DNA of 64,000 bases from Nymphaea colorata. Its lineage: Eukaryota; Streptophyta; Magnoliopsida; Nymphaeales; Nymphaeaceae. Position 1 is the stretch's first letter; every line of letters starts with the position of its first letter. The notes beneath the pieces are model-generated. The model made no database searches, was not told the origin of the DNA, and saw only the letters and a list, made by a program, of their open reading frames with translations. Made by a program: the position numbers and the translations under genes. The DNA lies in the NCBI RefSeq assembly GCF_008831285.2, contig NC_045139.1:21868412-21932411 (forward strand). The letters are read 5' to 3'. Below, piece after piece: positions 20,700-33,501 of this stretch.

Positions 20700-22560
20700 G
20701 GATGCTATATTATATGTTGATTTTTTATATAACACAATACATTAAGGTGTGACAACGCAATGATCTTGTAACAAAACCATGATGTTCAAATTTAAAAAGA
20801 CGTTGATAGGCTATAAAAACAAGATGCATGTCGGCACGATGGATGAATAAGAGGTAAGGTAAGTCCTTTGATCAACTAGCTGCTCATAGTTTCTAGAAAC
20901 CTACAAAAGAGAAATAATGAAATGCTAAGCCTTCAAAGTATAACAACAAACTAGATAAATCCTTAACCCTTTAAAATAAGGGGCCAGATTTGAAAATAAA
21001 AAATCCGAAGAAATCACACTTTTATACAAAGATGGTTATACACATTACCTTAACCTATTAATGTAGTTCCTTTCGTCTACCACAATATAGAAGGATCTAA
21101 CCAATATTTACAAACAATAGACATTGTGAGTCATAATTAATCAATTCACATTCTCATATTCAATTTACAACTCTTGTAGATGCAAAAGATAGATGTAAGT
21201 ACACCACAAGTGATATCGGATAAGGAGACAACCTCCTTGGTGGCTTGAAACACTATGGATCTGCACTCGTTGTAGTGGTATAAAAAACAAACATATTTTT
21301 AAGGGAGTTGCTTGGCTTTTCACACAACGATATCCCATGGTCTTGCACCCATGTGCTATGAGCAAGCAAAACTAATGGTGAAGGCGGGATGTATCTCAAA
21401 TGTATTGCCTTGTCCAACAGCCCTCAACTCAATTTAATATCTCTTAAGCCAACAAATGTGAAAAAACATACACATTATGAGAATACAAAGTCAGTTCAAC
21501 CTATTGACCACAATCCAACCCTAAACTACATTCGTAGGAAGGTCACACATCCAGTCATTGCTCTTGGAGCTAGCTGAACAACATTCAAAGGGTACATTTA
21601 TCCACAATTACAAACGAAAAAAGGATTCCCACATCATTGGTTCACACAAAACCTTGGTTGAACCACATAAAATAGTCTCGATCATGGTTCGCATATAGCT
21701 ATCCTAGGCAATTGCCACACTAAGATGCCCACTAATGCACAATTAGGGTTGAGGAGATACTTAAGTTGATACACCTCCTAATGTCGAAAATCACATCTCT
21801 AGCATGCTTATACCACCGCATAATAACTAGACACAACCGACACTTTCATTCAATCCTTCATTTGTTAGAAAGCACGCCAAGTCACACATTATTTAAATAA
21901 AAAATATTCATAGGAACTAATGATCCTAACACCCCACACTTAAGAGTGAAAAACACAATCCGTAGTTGACATCATATAGGAATTTGCTTAGAATGTCATC
22001 ATCTTGATGCTCGTCTCCACCAGCAATAAAAACCACTTGATTTTTGAATCCTAGAACTCAGGGTCGGCTCAATGCTTTTGATCCACCTGCGAAACTCATA
22101 GCAATAAGTTCTCTGCACATTTAATTAGTCATTAATATATATTTATGTACGAAAAAACTACCAAAGCTTCGATTCGAGCTTAGCAAAACTAGAAAAAGTG
22201 AGTTTTCTTGCTGGAAATTGTAGAGATGAAGAGGGTTTTTCTTGTACTATAAATCCTAAGCAAGAGTCCAATGAAGTACTCTAGCTTAGCAAATCTTAAA
22301 GCAAGGAATGAGAGTGAGAGAGAGATACAGGGAGCTTGGACGATGGCAGCTCCTTCCCTTCTTGGCTTCTTCTTCTCTTCTTCTTCTTCTTCTTCTTCTT
22401 CTTCCTCTTGGCTGCAACGAAGGAGAAGAGAGAGGCTAGATATGAGAAAAATTAGTCCCCCCCCCCCCCACCTTGTCTCTCCAGGTGGGTTTATAAAGAG
22501 ATGAAATTGAATGAGGAGGTAGCTGCAACTACCTGCTTAACTCCCCCCTTGAAACTCGTC
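20700..22560 (-). repeat. Old, diverged LTR of the same family as 25420-28452
   Basis: Collinear with the younger LTR at several points. Examples are AGCCTTCAAAGTATAACAAC against AGCCTCCGCGGTATGACAAC, GACAACCTCCTTGGTGGC against GACAACCCCCATGGTGGC, and AATGCACAATTAGGGTTGAG against AATGCACAATTGGGGTCGAG. It lacks clear TG..CA ends and target duplications. The right part has a purine tract followed by a TTC repeat. Strand is given by analogy with the younger copy. Confidence 0.7.
22367..22408. repeat. (TTC)n microsatellite
   Basis: Near-perfect TTC/CTT run within the LTR relic, followed by a poly-C run of about 13 at 22457-22470. Confidence 0.9.
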
Positions 22561-24107
22561 TAAGGCTTGGGGAATTTGCCCTTTTTGAGCTGATAGGCTA
22601 GGATGTCCAGATATATATCAAGCTGAAATTAAAATTCATTTAAATTTTAGAAAATGAGTTGAGGTGCCTACCACCTCAGCCAGCCTCTAATTCAGCCTAA
22701 GAAAAAATTGATTTCTCATTGGTCTAATCCATGACACATGGATTGATGATTTGCAAGAGGGATTAAACAAACTTTTAATCTTCTTTAAATGATTCCAACC
22801 AATCATACCTAGCCCACACACACGAGCTGGGTGTGCTTGGCTAGGTCTGTCAACCATGGTTCTGGACCTAGTTGAGTCTAACCTGGGTCCTAGTTTGACC
22901 AAAAAATCGTGATAGAAATGTCATTGACTCAGGTTTTGTTTTTTTTTTTCAAATTGAGCTTATTAGGTTCAAACGTAGTGACTAAGCTCTACATGTTATT
23001 GAATTATGAATTTATTTTTGACAATTCAATTAAATTTGAAAAGAGTTTGAAAATTCTATCATATTTGATTTAAAAGGCATTTTTGTCGAAATTGGATTTA
23101 ATTGAATCAAATTTTGATTTGAAATATTGATTTTTCAACTTGGTATTTGATTTGTGCATTTGACAAATTCAAATGTGTATTTGATCTTCTTAGAATCCTA
23201 ATTTAGGCTCTACGAATTCAATTCGATCATGGAAGGACAAAGTTGTTAGAATTTGGTCAAATTTGACCAATTGACCAAAGTCAAAGCTTATTTTGTGAGC
23301 TTGTTTGAGGTAATTTGATGAATTTGATCTAATTAAACACTTAATTGTATTTCAATTGTGCTAGATGCAGTCCAAGTAGATTTGTTCTAGTCAAGGTCTA
23401 TCTATGCCTGTAGCTGGATTGTGGGATAGACCTAGCCCTTTGACTTGGTTAAGCTGAAGTTGACTAAGCTCAGTTGAAGTTGGTGCAACATTTGGGTGTA
23501 CTAGGGCCAAACCTACTTAGATTAAGTTGGTTAGGTGAAGCTATCATGACTTTCTTGGAACTAAGCCCCTCACCGTAATTAGAGAGTGTTTTTTTAATTA
23601 GTGGAGAGAGAGAGAGACATAAATATCTCTCTTTTCCTATGAAATCCATTATGATCTTATTGAAAATGATACATTTTATTTTTTTAATAGAGGGGAGATA
23701 TTTTGAAGATGAGGAGGGTGTGTGGTTTCCTAGGTGGGTCCTTGCGCACATAGGCAAAGTGGGGGCCACATATGGGTCCCACACAGCATTTTAGATCTTG
23801 AACTGGATCTAATTTTTGAATTTGATCTAGATTCAGATTTTGAATTCATATCCAGATTTCAAGTTGGACATGGACCCCAAAAGACAACTGTAATTGGATT
23901 TGAATTTCTCCATTCTTGAGTACTGGATTAGGATTTGGGCTCATAATCTTGTATTGGGATTTGTGCTACAATGCAAATTCATGATTTGAACTTAAGTTGT
24001 GCTTGGATTCAGAATTTGCTGTGAGATTCAGAATTTGTAAACTTCTTTTTGTAAAATTTTGAAATTACATCATTAACTGAGGTTGAAAAATTTGGGGTGT
24101 TAACAAA
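22561..24107. repeat. Decayed AT-rich repeat, possible LTR end at 24107
   Basis: No coding content. It consists of repeated words built on GATTTGAATTT and TCTAGATTCAGA. It ends TTTGGGGTGTTAACA, which resembles the 3' terminus of many plant gypsy LTRs, directly against the Athila-type LTR. No opposite terminus was found. Confidence 0.4.
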
Positions 24108-25419
24108 CATGCGTTCAAAATGAAAAATTGTTGGAGCTAAGGTGCAAACCCTAGCTCATTTTTTTTAAGAAGGGCACAACTGCTCCCTTTCCCTCCCTCT
24201 CTTTTTGGAGCTTCCTTGGTGATGCCTTAGGAGGAGGAGTTCCATTTAACTGCTTAGGTGGTGCCTCCTGGTGGAGAACCCCCAACCCGTCATGACCCAT
24301 TCTTCTTTGATGCCTTTGTTCTCACAAAAACCTAGTAGCGAAGCTCGGTGGGGTGAAGGATTGATGACAATAAAGGATTCTAGAAGCTGGATGGTGTACC
24401 AAATTCGGGATTCAAGAAACTCAAAACCAGTTTTAGGTAGGTCTTCACAATTTCTTGCTTGATGTATCATAGATTAAACATTTTTTCTTAATTTTCAGCC
24501 ATAGAGCTTTAGGATTTCGTTTTTTGCAGCAAATAAATATCAGTCCTTAGTTATTTTTTAGATAAATCAATGTTTGGGTTGTATGTATGCATTGGGTATT
24601 TTAGTGATTTGTGTATGCATTTCTAGCAAAGGGGTCGAGTAGCTTAGAACTATACGTTGTAGTTGCTGTTTTCCCATCGTGTACTGCCAACTCTTTGTGT
24701 CTTTCAGTAGATAGGCTCAAGTTTTTATCTATTTTCTATTGCAACAGATCTAAAACGTGTATGTATACTTTGTTTTGTTAAGGATTAGTGAGTTTCTCTC
24801 TAAATGTGGCTGTTAGACATAGGAGTTGTTTCTAGGAGTCACTCATAGCCTCTTTAGCTAGGTAGAGCTCGCTGGTCATGGGCATCAGTTCTTGTGATGT
24901 AGTTTCTTTTAATTTTGAATTCTCAAGCATGAATTTAATGTGTTTTAGCATTTAGGTAGAGAATATAGTTATACTACTGTTCAACTTGTTAAAATTGATA
25001 GAGTTTAGGTGTTGATGGTTTAGTAGCTAGGACTGTTCAGTATTCATTTTTATAAGTTTCTAATTAGTATACAATTAATTTCTTGTAGTCAACTGTTATA
25101 TTTACTTCAAGTTCTTGTCTTTTTTTTGGTTTTATGAATTAGTTATTTTGCATTTGGTTCATTTTTAGATGTATCCTAGTCAGATGTGATGATGTATGCT
25201 TTGTGTCCATTATTAATTACTACATTTTCTAATTTTAGATTAGTGTCTATGCATATTAGTTTGTTGTTTATTGTATTTTTACTACAATTTCTTTCGTAGA
25301 ATAGTAGGCTAAATGGTATATTTTAATTATATTTGTTTTAGATAAAAATATATTTGTTAATGTTAGTTGTGGCTACCCTAATACCTTGAATTATTGTGCT
25401 CTGTATTTTCTGGTCTAAG

Positions 25420-28400
25420 TGTCACACCCCAACCCTTTTGACCCTCAAACATAATTTTTTTTTCTAACATAAGGCGTTGAAGTGTGACCACACAACCAAT
25501 CAAAAAGAGGGAGCTATGTCATTCAAAACAATGAAGTAAACTTTCATTTATATAATAATTTTGATTCATACAAAATCACATCTATATGTATGACAAAAAT
25601 GCCCCAAAACATATAATTGATGTCTAACAAAAACAAGACATCAATACAATCAAAATAAGACGCACCGGCACTACAAAAGACTCAAAACTTCCCCAGTAGG
25701 ACGTGAGTGAAGCCATCTGCTCAACCTGCTGCCCCTGGTCCACCAAAACCTAAAAAATGAAACAACAGAAGGCTTAGCCTCCGCGGTATGACAACAAGCC
25801 AGGAAAATTCTAAACCCTCTTAGGTAGGGCTCAAATATGAGAACAATCATAAAAACAATCTATCATCATATCGTGTCAGGGCATAGCCACATCATTTGCC
25901 AGCAAGACCCCTAACATAGACCATGACATGTAAAGGCCACTCAAGGGCCATAGTAACACAATTTCAATCACATGCAAGACATGCTTAAACATTTCATTTC
26001 ATTCATATCATTCACATGCACATCAATGACATACATTAGTTCACATACATTTCATTGCCATTAATTTCAGTGAATTGACAGTTCCTTTGGGTACAAACAC
26101 AGACACGCGCATACCGCGGGCAGCCTACAACCGAGAGACAACCCCCATGGTGGCCCAAAACAATATGAATCCATTCACCCGCTGCAGCGGTAGAACACTC
26201 ATCCATGGATGTGTGAATTCCAATGAGAGATACTCAGTCTTTCCTAGGACACCCAGGTTGGGAAGGCGAGAGCCCAACGCTCTAAGCATATCACACAACA
26301 ATACCCTGGGGCCTTGCACCGCCTGCGCTCTAAACAGGCTAGACCAGTGGCGAAGGCAGGACAACGCCCAAACACATAGCCACATCTCACTGGTCTCTCA
26401 TCTCTTATTCTTTCATTCTTATAATTATAATTGCACAATAATAAAATAACTGGCTAGCTCATGAGGTTGGTTCACTTCACGAGTGAACCCACGCCTCCAA
26501 TTGCCTCCACACGAGGGCTACACATAACAATAACAGTCTTGGCTAACCGTCATAACAATATGGGTACAACTACCCTTTAATTCATTCATTTACATCATTG
26601 CGTGCAGCAATATGCATGCAACAAAACACAACATTCACATCAATTATCACATCAGTCACCTCTTTGAAAAACTTAGTCAAACCACAGAGAGTAGTCTCGA
26701 TCTGTGATTGGCTCGTAGCTGTCCTATGCAGTTATCATTCTAGGATGCTTTCTAATGCACAATTGGGGTCGAGGAGACACTCGACTCGATACTCCACGTC
26801 ATCTGTCCTAAACAGTTATCAATTCTAGCATGTACATGCAAATGCGTAACATTTTCAAAACATGCTTCTAATAGCCATTCAAAACAAATCATATCATATA
26901 CCAAACCATTTGCATGCATACACACATTTATTCACAAAACAATCCATCAATCACATCGCAATCATAGGATCGCACGATCCTAGGAATACACATTCACATA
27001 TTTCCCCAGGCATGGATTTTCCTGGAATGCTGCCATACCTGTCGCGCGCCCTCAAAACTCTTCAAAATGCCTCGAGCTTCGAATCTGGTCGTTCAAGGTC
27101 GACGGGACCGGTGTACCTGCAGACATAAGCAAAGATAAAATTTCTACTAGTTAGCTTCACAATCCATACAAATATAAAACAAAATCATTGAGGCACATGT
27201 CATCGTCTCAAGAAGGTGTCGACGGGTAGTGTCGACCTACAAGCCCTCCAATAGGCCTCCTCCTAACTTCTTGACGTTGCCACCAAACATCAAAACTCAA
27301 TGCTTTGATCAATCTATCACTAACACATTTCTCATTAATTTTCTTTAGTTAAGGCGTCTACCCAAAAGGACACCCAACTTACATGTTCTCCAACTAACAA
27401 CCGCAATGCACCCGTTGACAAAAGCTTGTGCCACATGCTCTCCAAAACAAATCTAAATCTTCTCACCCACATCAAATCTCTACCATACTTCCCTATTGCT
27501 TCAAAAATCAACACATCATGCTAGAAAAACACTTATACACATAGATACTCGTCTTCTCAACATAGACATAAGCTTCCCCAAAATAGCAAAGTCGCTAACA
27601 TGCATCCCAAATCATCAAATTCTCAATTCTAGAATGTTTAAACAATAATTATACATGCTCTAATAGATAATGTTCAATCATTTAGGTTCAATTAGGTCTC
27701 GCTCACCCCAATCTAAGTGTCCAAACTGCTGTGACACCTCCGACAGCCACCTCAAGCATTCAATCGATCCCTAAGTGGAAAAAATCATGCAATGCCGCCA
27801 CCACCAACACCGTCTAATCGCTGTTATGAGGAAAAGAACACATCCCCTAAACTGGAATCCGATCAAACAGTGATAAAATCAGTGAGGAAGAGTGCAAAGT
27901 TGGGGAAAAAACAAATAGAAAATGGGGAGAGAGAGCTCAAGTAGGGAGCATGTGGGCAGGGGGAGGCACTGACAGAAAGGGGAGATAGGGAGAGGGAGGG
28001 TTCGGACAAAAAAGGGGAAGATGACAGTGAGGGTGAGAGTGCGTGAGAGAAGAGAGAGAGAGCAGGTGTGAGAGAGTGATGGTGCTGACAGAGAGGGAAG
28101 AGTGCAGGCAAAGGAGGAGCATGCAAGGATGCATGGGAGGAAGAGGGAGAGCATGCGTGAAGGGAGAGAGAACGCTGCAGAGAGGGGAGGATGCGTAGGA
28201 GGGACAGGGAGGGGAGAGGCAGACAGAGAGGGCGAGAGAGCTTACCCACGAGCTGCCGGTCCCAGTCACCGCCACAACCACACTGTCCCCCCACTTCTTC
28301 TTTGTTGTGGTCGTAGCAGAGGAAGAGTCGAAGAAGACACTGAAGAAGTCAGGGAGGAAAACTCCCTCGCCCGACGGGCTCCCTTCCACGAGTGGAGGTC

Positions 28401-28452
28401 GGGTCTGGATCTGGACCCGACCCGACCCGACCTGCCCAACAAGAAACGTACA
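25420..28452 (-). mobile_element. Solo LTR, 3033 bp, with target duplication
   Basis: Plus-strand ends are TGTCACACCCC and AACGTACA (TG..CA), flanked by the exact 5-bp direct repeat CTAAG (25415-25419 and 28453-28457). Read on the minus strand it ends GGGGTGTGACA, the usual 3' end of plant gypsy LTRs, so minus is the likely orientation. There is no gag or pol. A strongly purine-biased region lies at 27880-28240. An isolated LTR with a target duplication is what LTR-LTR recombination leaves behind. A diverged relative lies at 20700-22560. Confidence 0.85.
27880..28240. repeat. Purine-rich (GA) tract inside the solo LTR
   Basis: About 360 bp of almost pure A/G on the plus strand with GAGAGAGAG runs. 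Long serine/proline/leucine-rich frames on the opposite strand are a by-product of this bias. Confidence 0.85.
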
Positions 28453-30119
28453 CTAAGTGTGATGCATGTATATTTTATTATATTTCTTAGCATGTCTTAC
28501 TTCAATTTCTACTATAGGTCTATAAATTAGAAAATTATCTGTTATTTATATTACTTTTTAAGTGAAAGTTAGTTGTAAATAATTAGAAATACTCAATTTT
28601 GGCTTGAAGACTATTCCTTACTGCAATTTCATATTCATAGTATAGTCTCATTAACTGTTTATTAAGATTAAGGTAGTTTCTATTGTCACTTCATAGTTTT
28701 TATAGTTAACTTACTCAATTTACTGACTTGTAGAATAATCTCATGTTAAAGTTAGTATTTTATGTTTGGTTTCAAGTATGTAGCCGTGTTTTAGTTAAGG
28801 TAGCCATCTAGATTCAGACATTTTACTATTTGCAGCAGTAGGGAGGTTTATCAGTTAGTAGGGTTTTAATTTGCAGTCGTTTGTTGTGACATTCAACTTT
28901 TTTCATAATTATAGTAGATAGTTATCTCGCCCCTAAAGTCATTTTTTTAGGTGCATACATGTTCTTACTAACTAGTTGTAGTTAATCTAAAGATGTAAAC
29001 TATTTTTCATTATTTTGTTCTAGAGAAACAAAATCTGTAATTTTGTGTTAGGTGTCGAGTTTGACTGTATTTTATGTAGTTTATAGCGTAGTTTAGGAGA
29101 AAAAATAGTTACATTTTGTTAAAAAATACTTTTAGATGAAAATTAGTTGTTAATTAGTACTTACATCTAGTTTTTGAATAGGAGCTGTTCTAGAGAGAGA
29201 AAGTGCATGGTTTGCTTGAACGTTTGTTATTTTGGTGCATTTCTCCTTCTAGTTTGGTAGTTTAGATTAGTATGCTTTGAAATTTCTAGTTCATAGTCTT
29301 TAGTTGTCAGGTTTAAGATAATTTTTGTATTCTAGCATTCTACCTTAGTGGGTTGCATAATTTTGAATTCACACGTAACATGTGATTGAACTAATCTAGA
29401 CTTGATTAGCAGACATTAACTAAGTCTAGATGCTTTTGACATAAAAGACACTAAAAGCAGGTTGTATTTTGCGTTAACAGCTGGTTAGCACACACTTACA
29501 TGCATGTACATGAGATGGTTTATTTTTATGTTTTGACAGTCTTGTATTGCTGCCATTTTGTGCTTTAACTTGTTGTGCAGTTGAATCTTCCTTCTTGCAT
29601 CTTGCAATCAGCTCAAGAGGAAAGCAACACACAACAAGAAGCATGAAGAACTGTCCTTGTTAGAGATTGGAGGTGTCATTGAAGATTGAGTGATCAAGCA
29701 TCTTCAAGAGAGCCGCCTCCGTTTTAGATTTTGGATTTTAATTTCTTGTATTATAATTTTGTTGTCTTGTAAAGACATTTGTGTGCTAGTTGGAATAAGT
29801 CTATGCAACACCATTGAGCATTGAATTTATCATGTAGACTTTTAATTTCATGTAATAGAAGTACTTCAATTGAGTAATTTTGTGCTTGTTCTATCTTGAT
29901 TCTTAAATTTTCTATGCCTTGATTATATAAGTCACGGTAATCAATTGTTGTCCCTAGAGTTCGACTCAGACTCACCACTTGTGAAATATGGTAAAAGTAT
30001 AACTGGTGTATGGTTTCACTTTGTATTGCAACAGGTTGTAAAATTTTATATATGTGAACAAAGATTTTAATTGAATTTTACTGTAAAATTGTATTTATAT
30101 CTAAAACTACATCAATTTT

Positions 30120-30145
30120 TTGGCGTTGTTGCTAGAGACAACGGA
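30120..30145 (+). promoter_or_regulatory. Eroded Athila-type primer-binding site
   Basis: TTGGCGTTGTTGCTAGAGAC corresponds to the Athila-lineage primer site TGGCGCCGTTGCCGGGGA with several C-to-T and G-to-A changes. It lies six bases after the LTR end. Confidence 0.75.
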
Positions 30146-30499
30146 AAATTAAAATGAATCAAGTGATACAAGTAAAGTTATGCTCATTTGGATAACTTCT
30201 GTTTGCTTTTATCTAGGTGTTGCATGCTAGAGTAGATTTAATAAAGTTTTATTGATTGCATGCATATGTTTGCTTATTTGATTGATCTTGTTTATTGTTT
30301 GTTTAGTTTATGAAGTGTCATGTGGTTGTTGTAGTATTTTTATCAGGTAATAACTGCATCACACGGTCTCATTGTAGGTGTATGCACAGAAGGAGATCAA
30401 TGCGTAGAGAACATCAAACACCATTGTTTGATCTGTTGTTGAATCTAGAGATACTCTTCAAAAGAAATCAAACCACAAGAAATCAAAGAATGAAGATGA

Positions 30500-31850
30500 A
30501 ACTCGTCACAATGCAGACAAAGGAAATATGCGAATGAGGAATAGTGAAGATCCACCTCGCTCACTTAGGGAGTATTTCACACCCACCAACTATGCTCCCT
30601 CTTTTGGAATCAGGAGATCTGATGTCGGAACAAATCACTATGAGATCAAGCCTTCAATCATTCAAATGCTACCGTCATTTTATGGGGTATCTCATGAGGA
30701 TCCCTACCATCATCTTGATGAATTCCTCGATGTGTATTTTACCATCCAGATCACAAACTTTGGAGATGATAGTCTAAAAATGTATTTGTTTCCATTTTCT
30801 CTCAAGGACAAATTGAAACACTAGTTAAGGTCATTGGACGTCAAGGTGAATGCTTGGGAAGACATGCAAAGAGATTTTTTGAAAAAATACTTCTTGATTG
30901 GTAAGACCAATCAATAAAGAAAGTTGATCACCAATTTCTATCAACAAGAGGGAGAACAGTTCCATGAAACCTGAGAATGAGTAAATGATCTCTTAATGCA
31001 GTGTCCCCACTATCAATTACCTAAGTGGCAATTGGTTCAATACTTTTATGATCAATTGAGTGATAGAAACCGACAAATGGTTGATGCAGCGTGTAGAGGC
31101 AAATTTATGACAAAGAGTGAAAATGAGGTTTGGCAGATGTTTGAGATTTTGAGTGAGAATTCCATGCATCATGCCTCATCATCAAGATCAGAGAGATCCA
31201 TTGGTCATGAATGAGTAAAAGAAGGGGATGTATGAGGTAGGGGTTTCCCCAGACTGGCAAAGCAGATTTAGTAGAATGGAGGATCGACTAGATTAACTAT
31301 TGCAGTTGAACAAGGCCACCAAAAAGATATGCGTGTATTGTTCTAGTCCTATGCATTCATCACCACAGCGCCCTCTGGAACCTCCTCCTAAAGAAGTTCA
31401 AGCAGCTCAAGGGTTTGACAAACCAGGTAACAGCCCATATTTAAGTACTTACAATCATGGCTGAAGGAATCATCTCAATTTTTCATGGCACAACAACCAA
31501 GCCGCCATGTCTGGTCATTCTCAATCACAACAAGGAGGATACCAAAATGGGCATTCCAGCCAACATAGCCATTTTATGTACAACCATCACATGAAGGTCC
31601 TTCTACATCATTTGAGTTTAAAGGATTGATGAAGGAATTGCGGGATTTCAAGAATGAGCAACGGAAGACTACAAACAGAGTTGATGAGTGTGAAAATGTG
31701 ATGCAAACAGTCAACTCTCACACCCAGTCATTAGCAAAGTTGGAGTCACAAGTAGGGCAGATGGAAGATATGTTATCTCGAAGAAATGATGGAGGGTTGC
31801 CTGCTCAGCCTATTTTGAACCCAAGGGGAGAAGATCCCATGTGAGGGGGC
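30500..31850 (+). pseudogene. Athila-type gag, decayed
   Basis: A long plus-strand frame carries the Athila gag signature: SLREYFTPTNYAPSFGIR at the start, YEIKPSIIQMLPSFYGVS, LFPFSLKDKLKH, CPHYQLPKWQLVQYFYDQLS and RQMVDAACRGKF. The frame stays the same from 30528 to 31214 but has internal stops near 30822, 30915, 30970 and 30980. The C-terminal coiled part (SLAKLESQVGQMEDMLSRR) lies in another frame at 31626-31844. Gag would form the particle and bind RNA. It cannot be made here. Confidence 0.88.
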
Positions 31851-32339
31851 CTGCATGTGTCATATTCTTCAAAGTAGGCCAAGGTAGTTAAGACCCTCTA
31901 GAGTGGGAATAAGTATCATCCTCCGAATCCGTAAGGAGAACCTGATAAGGAAAAAGGGAACGACACAGAAGTGAAAAAAGATCTAGAGAACAAACAAGAG
32001 CCAATCTTAAAGAGACAGAGGGGGAACCAGATGACCTCCCTAGCTCGATTGTCCACAAGTTATGAGCCTCAAGTGCCATTTCCCCAAGCATTGCAAAAAC
32101 CCAAGGTATTCGAGAAGAAAGGGGTAAAAATGAAAGGTATGTTAGAATTGTTCAAACAAGCTAAGATTACTTACCCCTATTGGATGCTATTGAGAAGATC
32201 TCTTGTGTATGCAAAGTTTTTAAAGGAATTGTGTATGCAGAAAAGAAGAATAATATCAAACACACTAAAGAGAGTATGCTTAGCTGAGCCAGCAAGTTTG
32301 GTGCTACAATACCCAACTCCACCAAAGCTCAAGGATCTA

Positions 32340-32790
32340 GGACTCCAATCATCTCATGTGTGATAGGAAACATCATCATTGAACATGCTTTGCTCGACTT
32401 GGGGGTGAGTGTTAAAATCCTGCCCTGGTTCTTCTATGACACATTTGAGACGAAAGATATGAGACCAACACCAATGAAACTACAATTGGCAGATAGATAT
32501 ATTAAGGTGCCATGAGGCATTGTGGAAGATGTGTTGGTGAAGGTTGAGGAGTTCTAATTTTCAATGGACTTTGTCATTTTAGACATAGAGGGCATGGATG
32601 AGATCCATAAGATGCCAATCATTCTTGGGCATCTATTTTTGGCTATAGCAAATGTGTGCATCAATTGCCACACATGAGTAATGGAAGTAACATTCAGAAA
32701 TAAGAAGGTTCAGTTGAACATATTTCATGCCGTAATGGGACTTATAGGAGAAGATGCGTGTTGTGGAGGTGACCAGATTGAAGATATCTT
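32340..32790 (+). pseudogene. Athila-type aspartic protease, decayed
   Basis: Reads HALLDLGVS with the active-site Asp at 32396-32398 (the Athila family usually has DLGAS). It continues with LQLADRYIKVP, GIVEDVLVKVEEF, MPIILGHLFLA and VQLNIFHAVMG, the full length of the protease core. In-frame stops near 32514, 32556 and 32676 break it. It lies between gag and reverse transcriptase as expected. Confidence 0.85.
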
Positions 32791-32989
32791 GGAAGAAGTA
32801 CACCTATGAGTTTTTGAAGACTTCATATTTCAAGACCCTTATGCAGGAGCACACATGAAAGACATTGTAGATTCATATTTAGGGAGCTATCAGGTGAGGA
32901 ATGAGTTTTATGATGTCAACCATCATATTGAGGATCTTGAAGGTTCATGCAATTGGGCTAAGCACTTAGTTGGCAGTCTCCTACTCGAT

Positions 32990-33500
32990 CCTCAGTTGAG
33001 TGCCCCCTGAACTTGAGTTAAAGCTACTGCCTACTTCACTCAAGTATGTCTTTTTGGGTGGCAATTTGACCCAGCCTGCCATCATTTCAGCAGCCTTGAC
33101 AGAGGGCTAGTTGATGAATGTTATGAGAGACCATAAGATGACAATTAGATGGTCAGTCACCAATCGTAGAGGGATCGACCCATCGTTTTGTATGCATAGG
33201 ATCAGTCTAGAAGATGATGCAAAGCCTTCTTGTCAGATGCAATGACACCTCAACCCGAATATGAAGGAGGTTGTAAAGAAAGAAGTGGCAAAGTTATTAG
33301 ATGCATGTATTATTTACCCCATCTCTTACAGTGAACAGGTAAGCCCCACCCAAGTTGTACCAAAGAAGTCAGGGCTCACTGCTGTGCAGAATGAGAATGT
33401 AAACAGCATCCCTATGAGGACCACCATAGGATGGAGAGACTACATGGATTGTAGGAAGCACAATGATGCCATGCAGAAGGACCACTTCCCATTGCCTTTC
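32990..33500 (+). pseudogene. Athila-type reverse transcriptase N-terminus, truncated
   Basis: Reads FLGGNLTQPAIIS, SFCMHRISLEDDAKPS, VVKKEVAKLLDACIIYPIS, PTQVVPKKSGLT and KDHFPLPF, the finger region of a gypsy reverse transcriptase. The match stops abruptly at 33500, where GGGCCCATTTGATCG, a DNA-transposon-like terminus, begins. The catalytic palm, RNase H and integrase are not found to the right, so the element was cut by insertion, deletion or both. Confidence 0.85.
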
Positions 33501-33501
33501 A

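Larger units (their letters stand above)
24110..30114 (+). repeat. Athila-type 5' LTR, split by a solo LTR
   Basis: The right end reads CTACATCA directly before ATTTTTTGGCGTTGTTGC, an eroded Athila-type primer site, and an Athila gag follows. Without the 3.04-kb nested insertion (25415-28452 with one copy of the duplication) the LTR is about 3.0 kb. The left edge is approximate. The segment 24140-25400 is homologous, in inverted orientation, to 52960-51500; for example TTTAGCTAGGTAGAGCTCGC near 24857 pairs with the complement of the sequence near 51570. T-rich throughout, no coding potential. Confidence 0.7.

Noticed and set aside
27863-28530. Several long Ser/Pro/Leu-rich and Arg/Glu-rich frames on both strands
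   Set aside because: They come from the purine-biased tract inside a solo LTR; no domain, no start context, overlapping on both strands.
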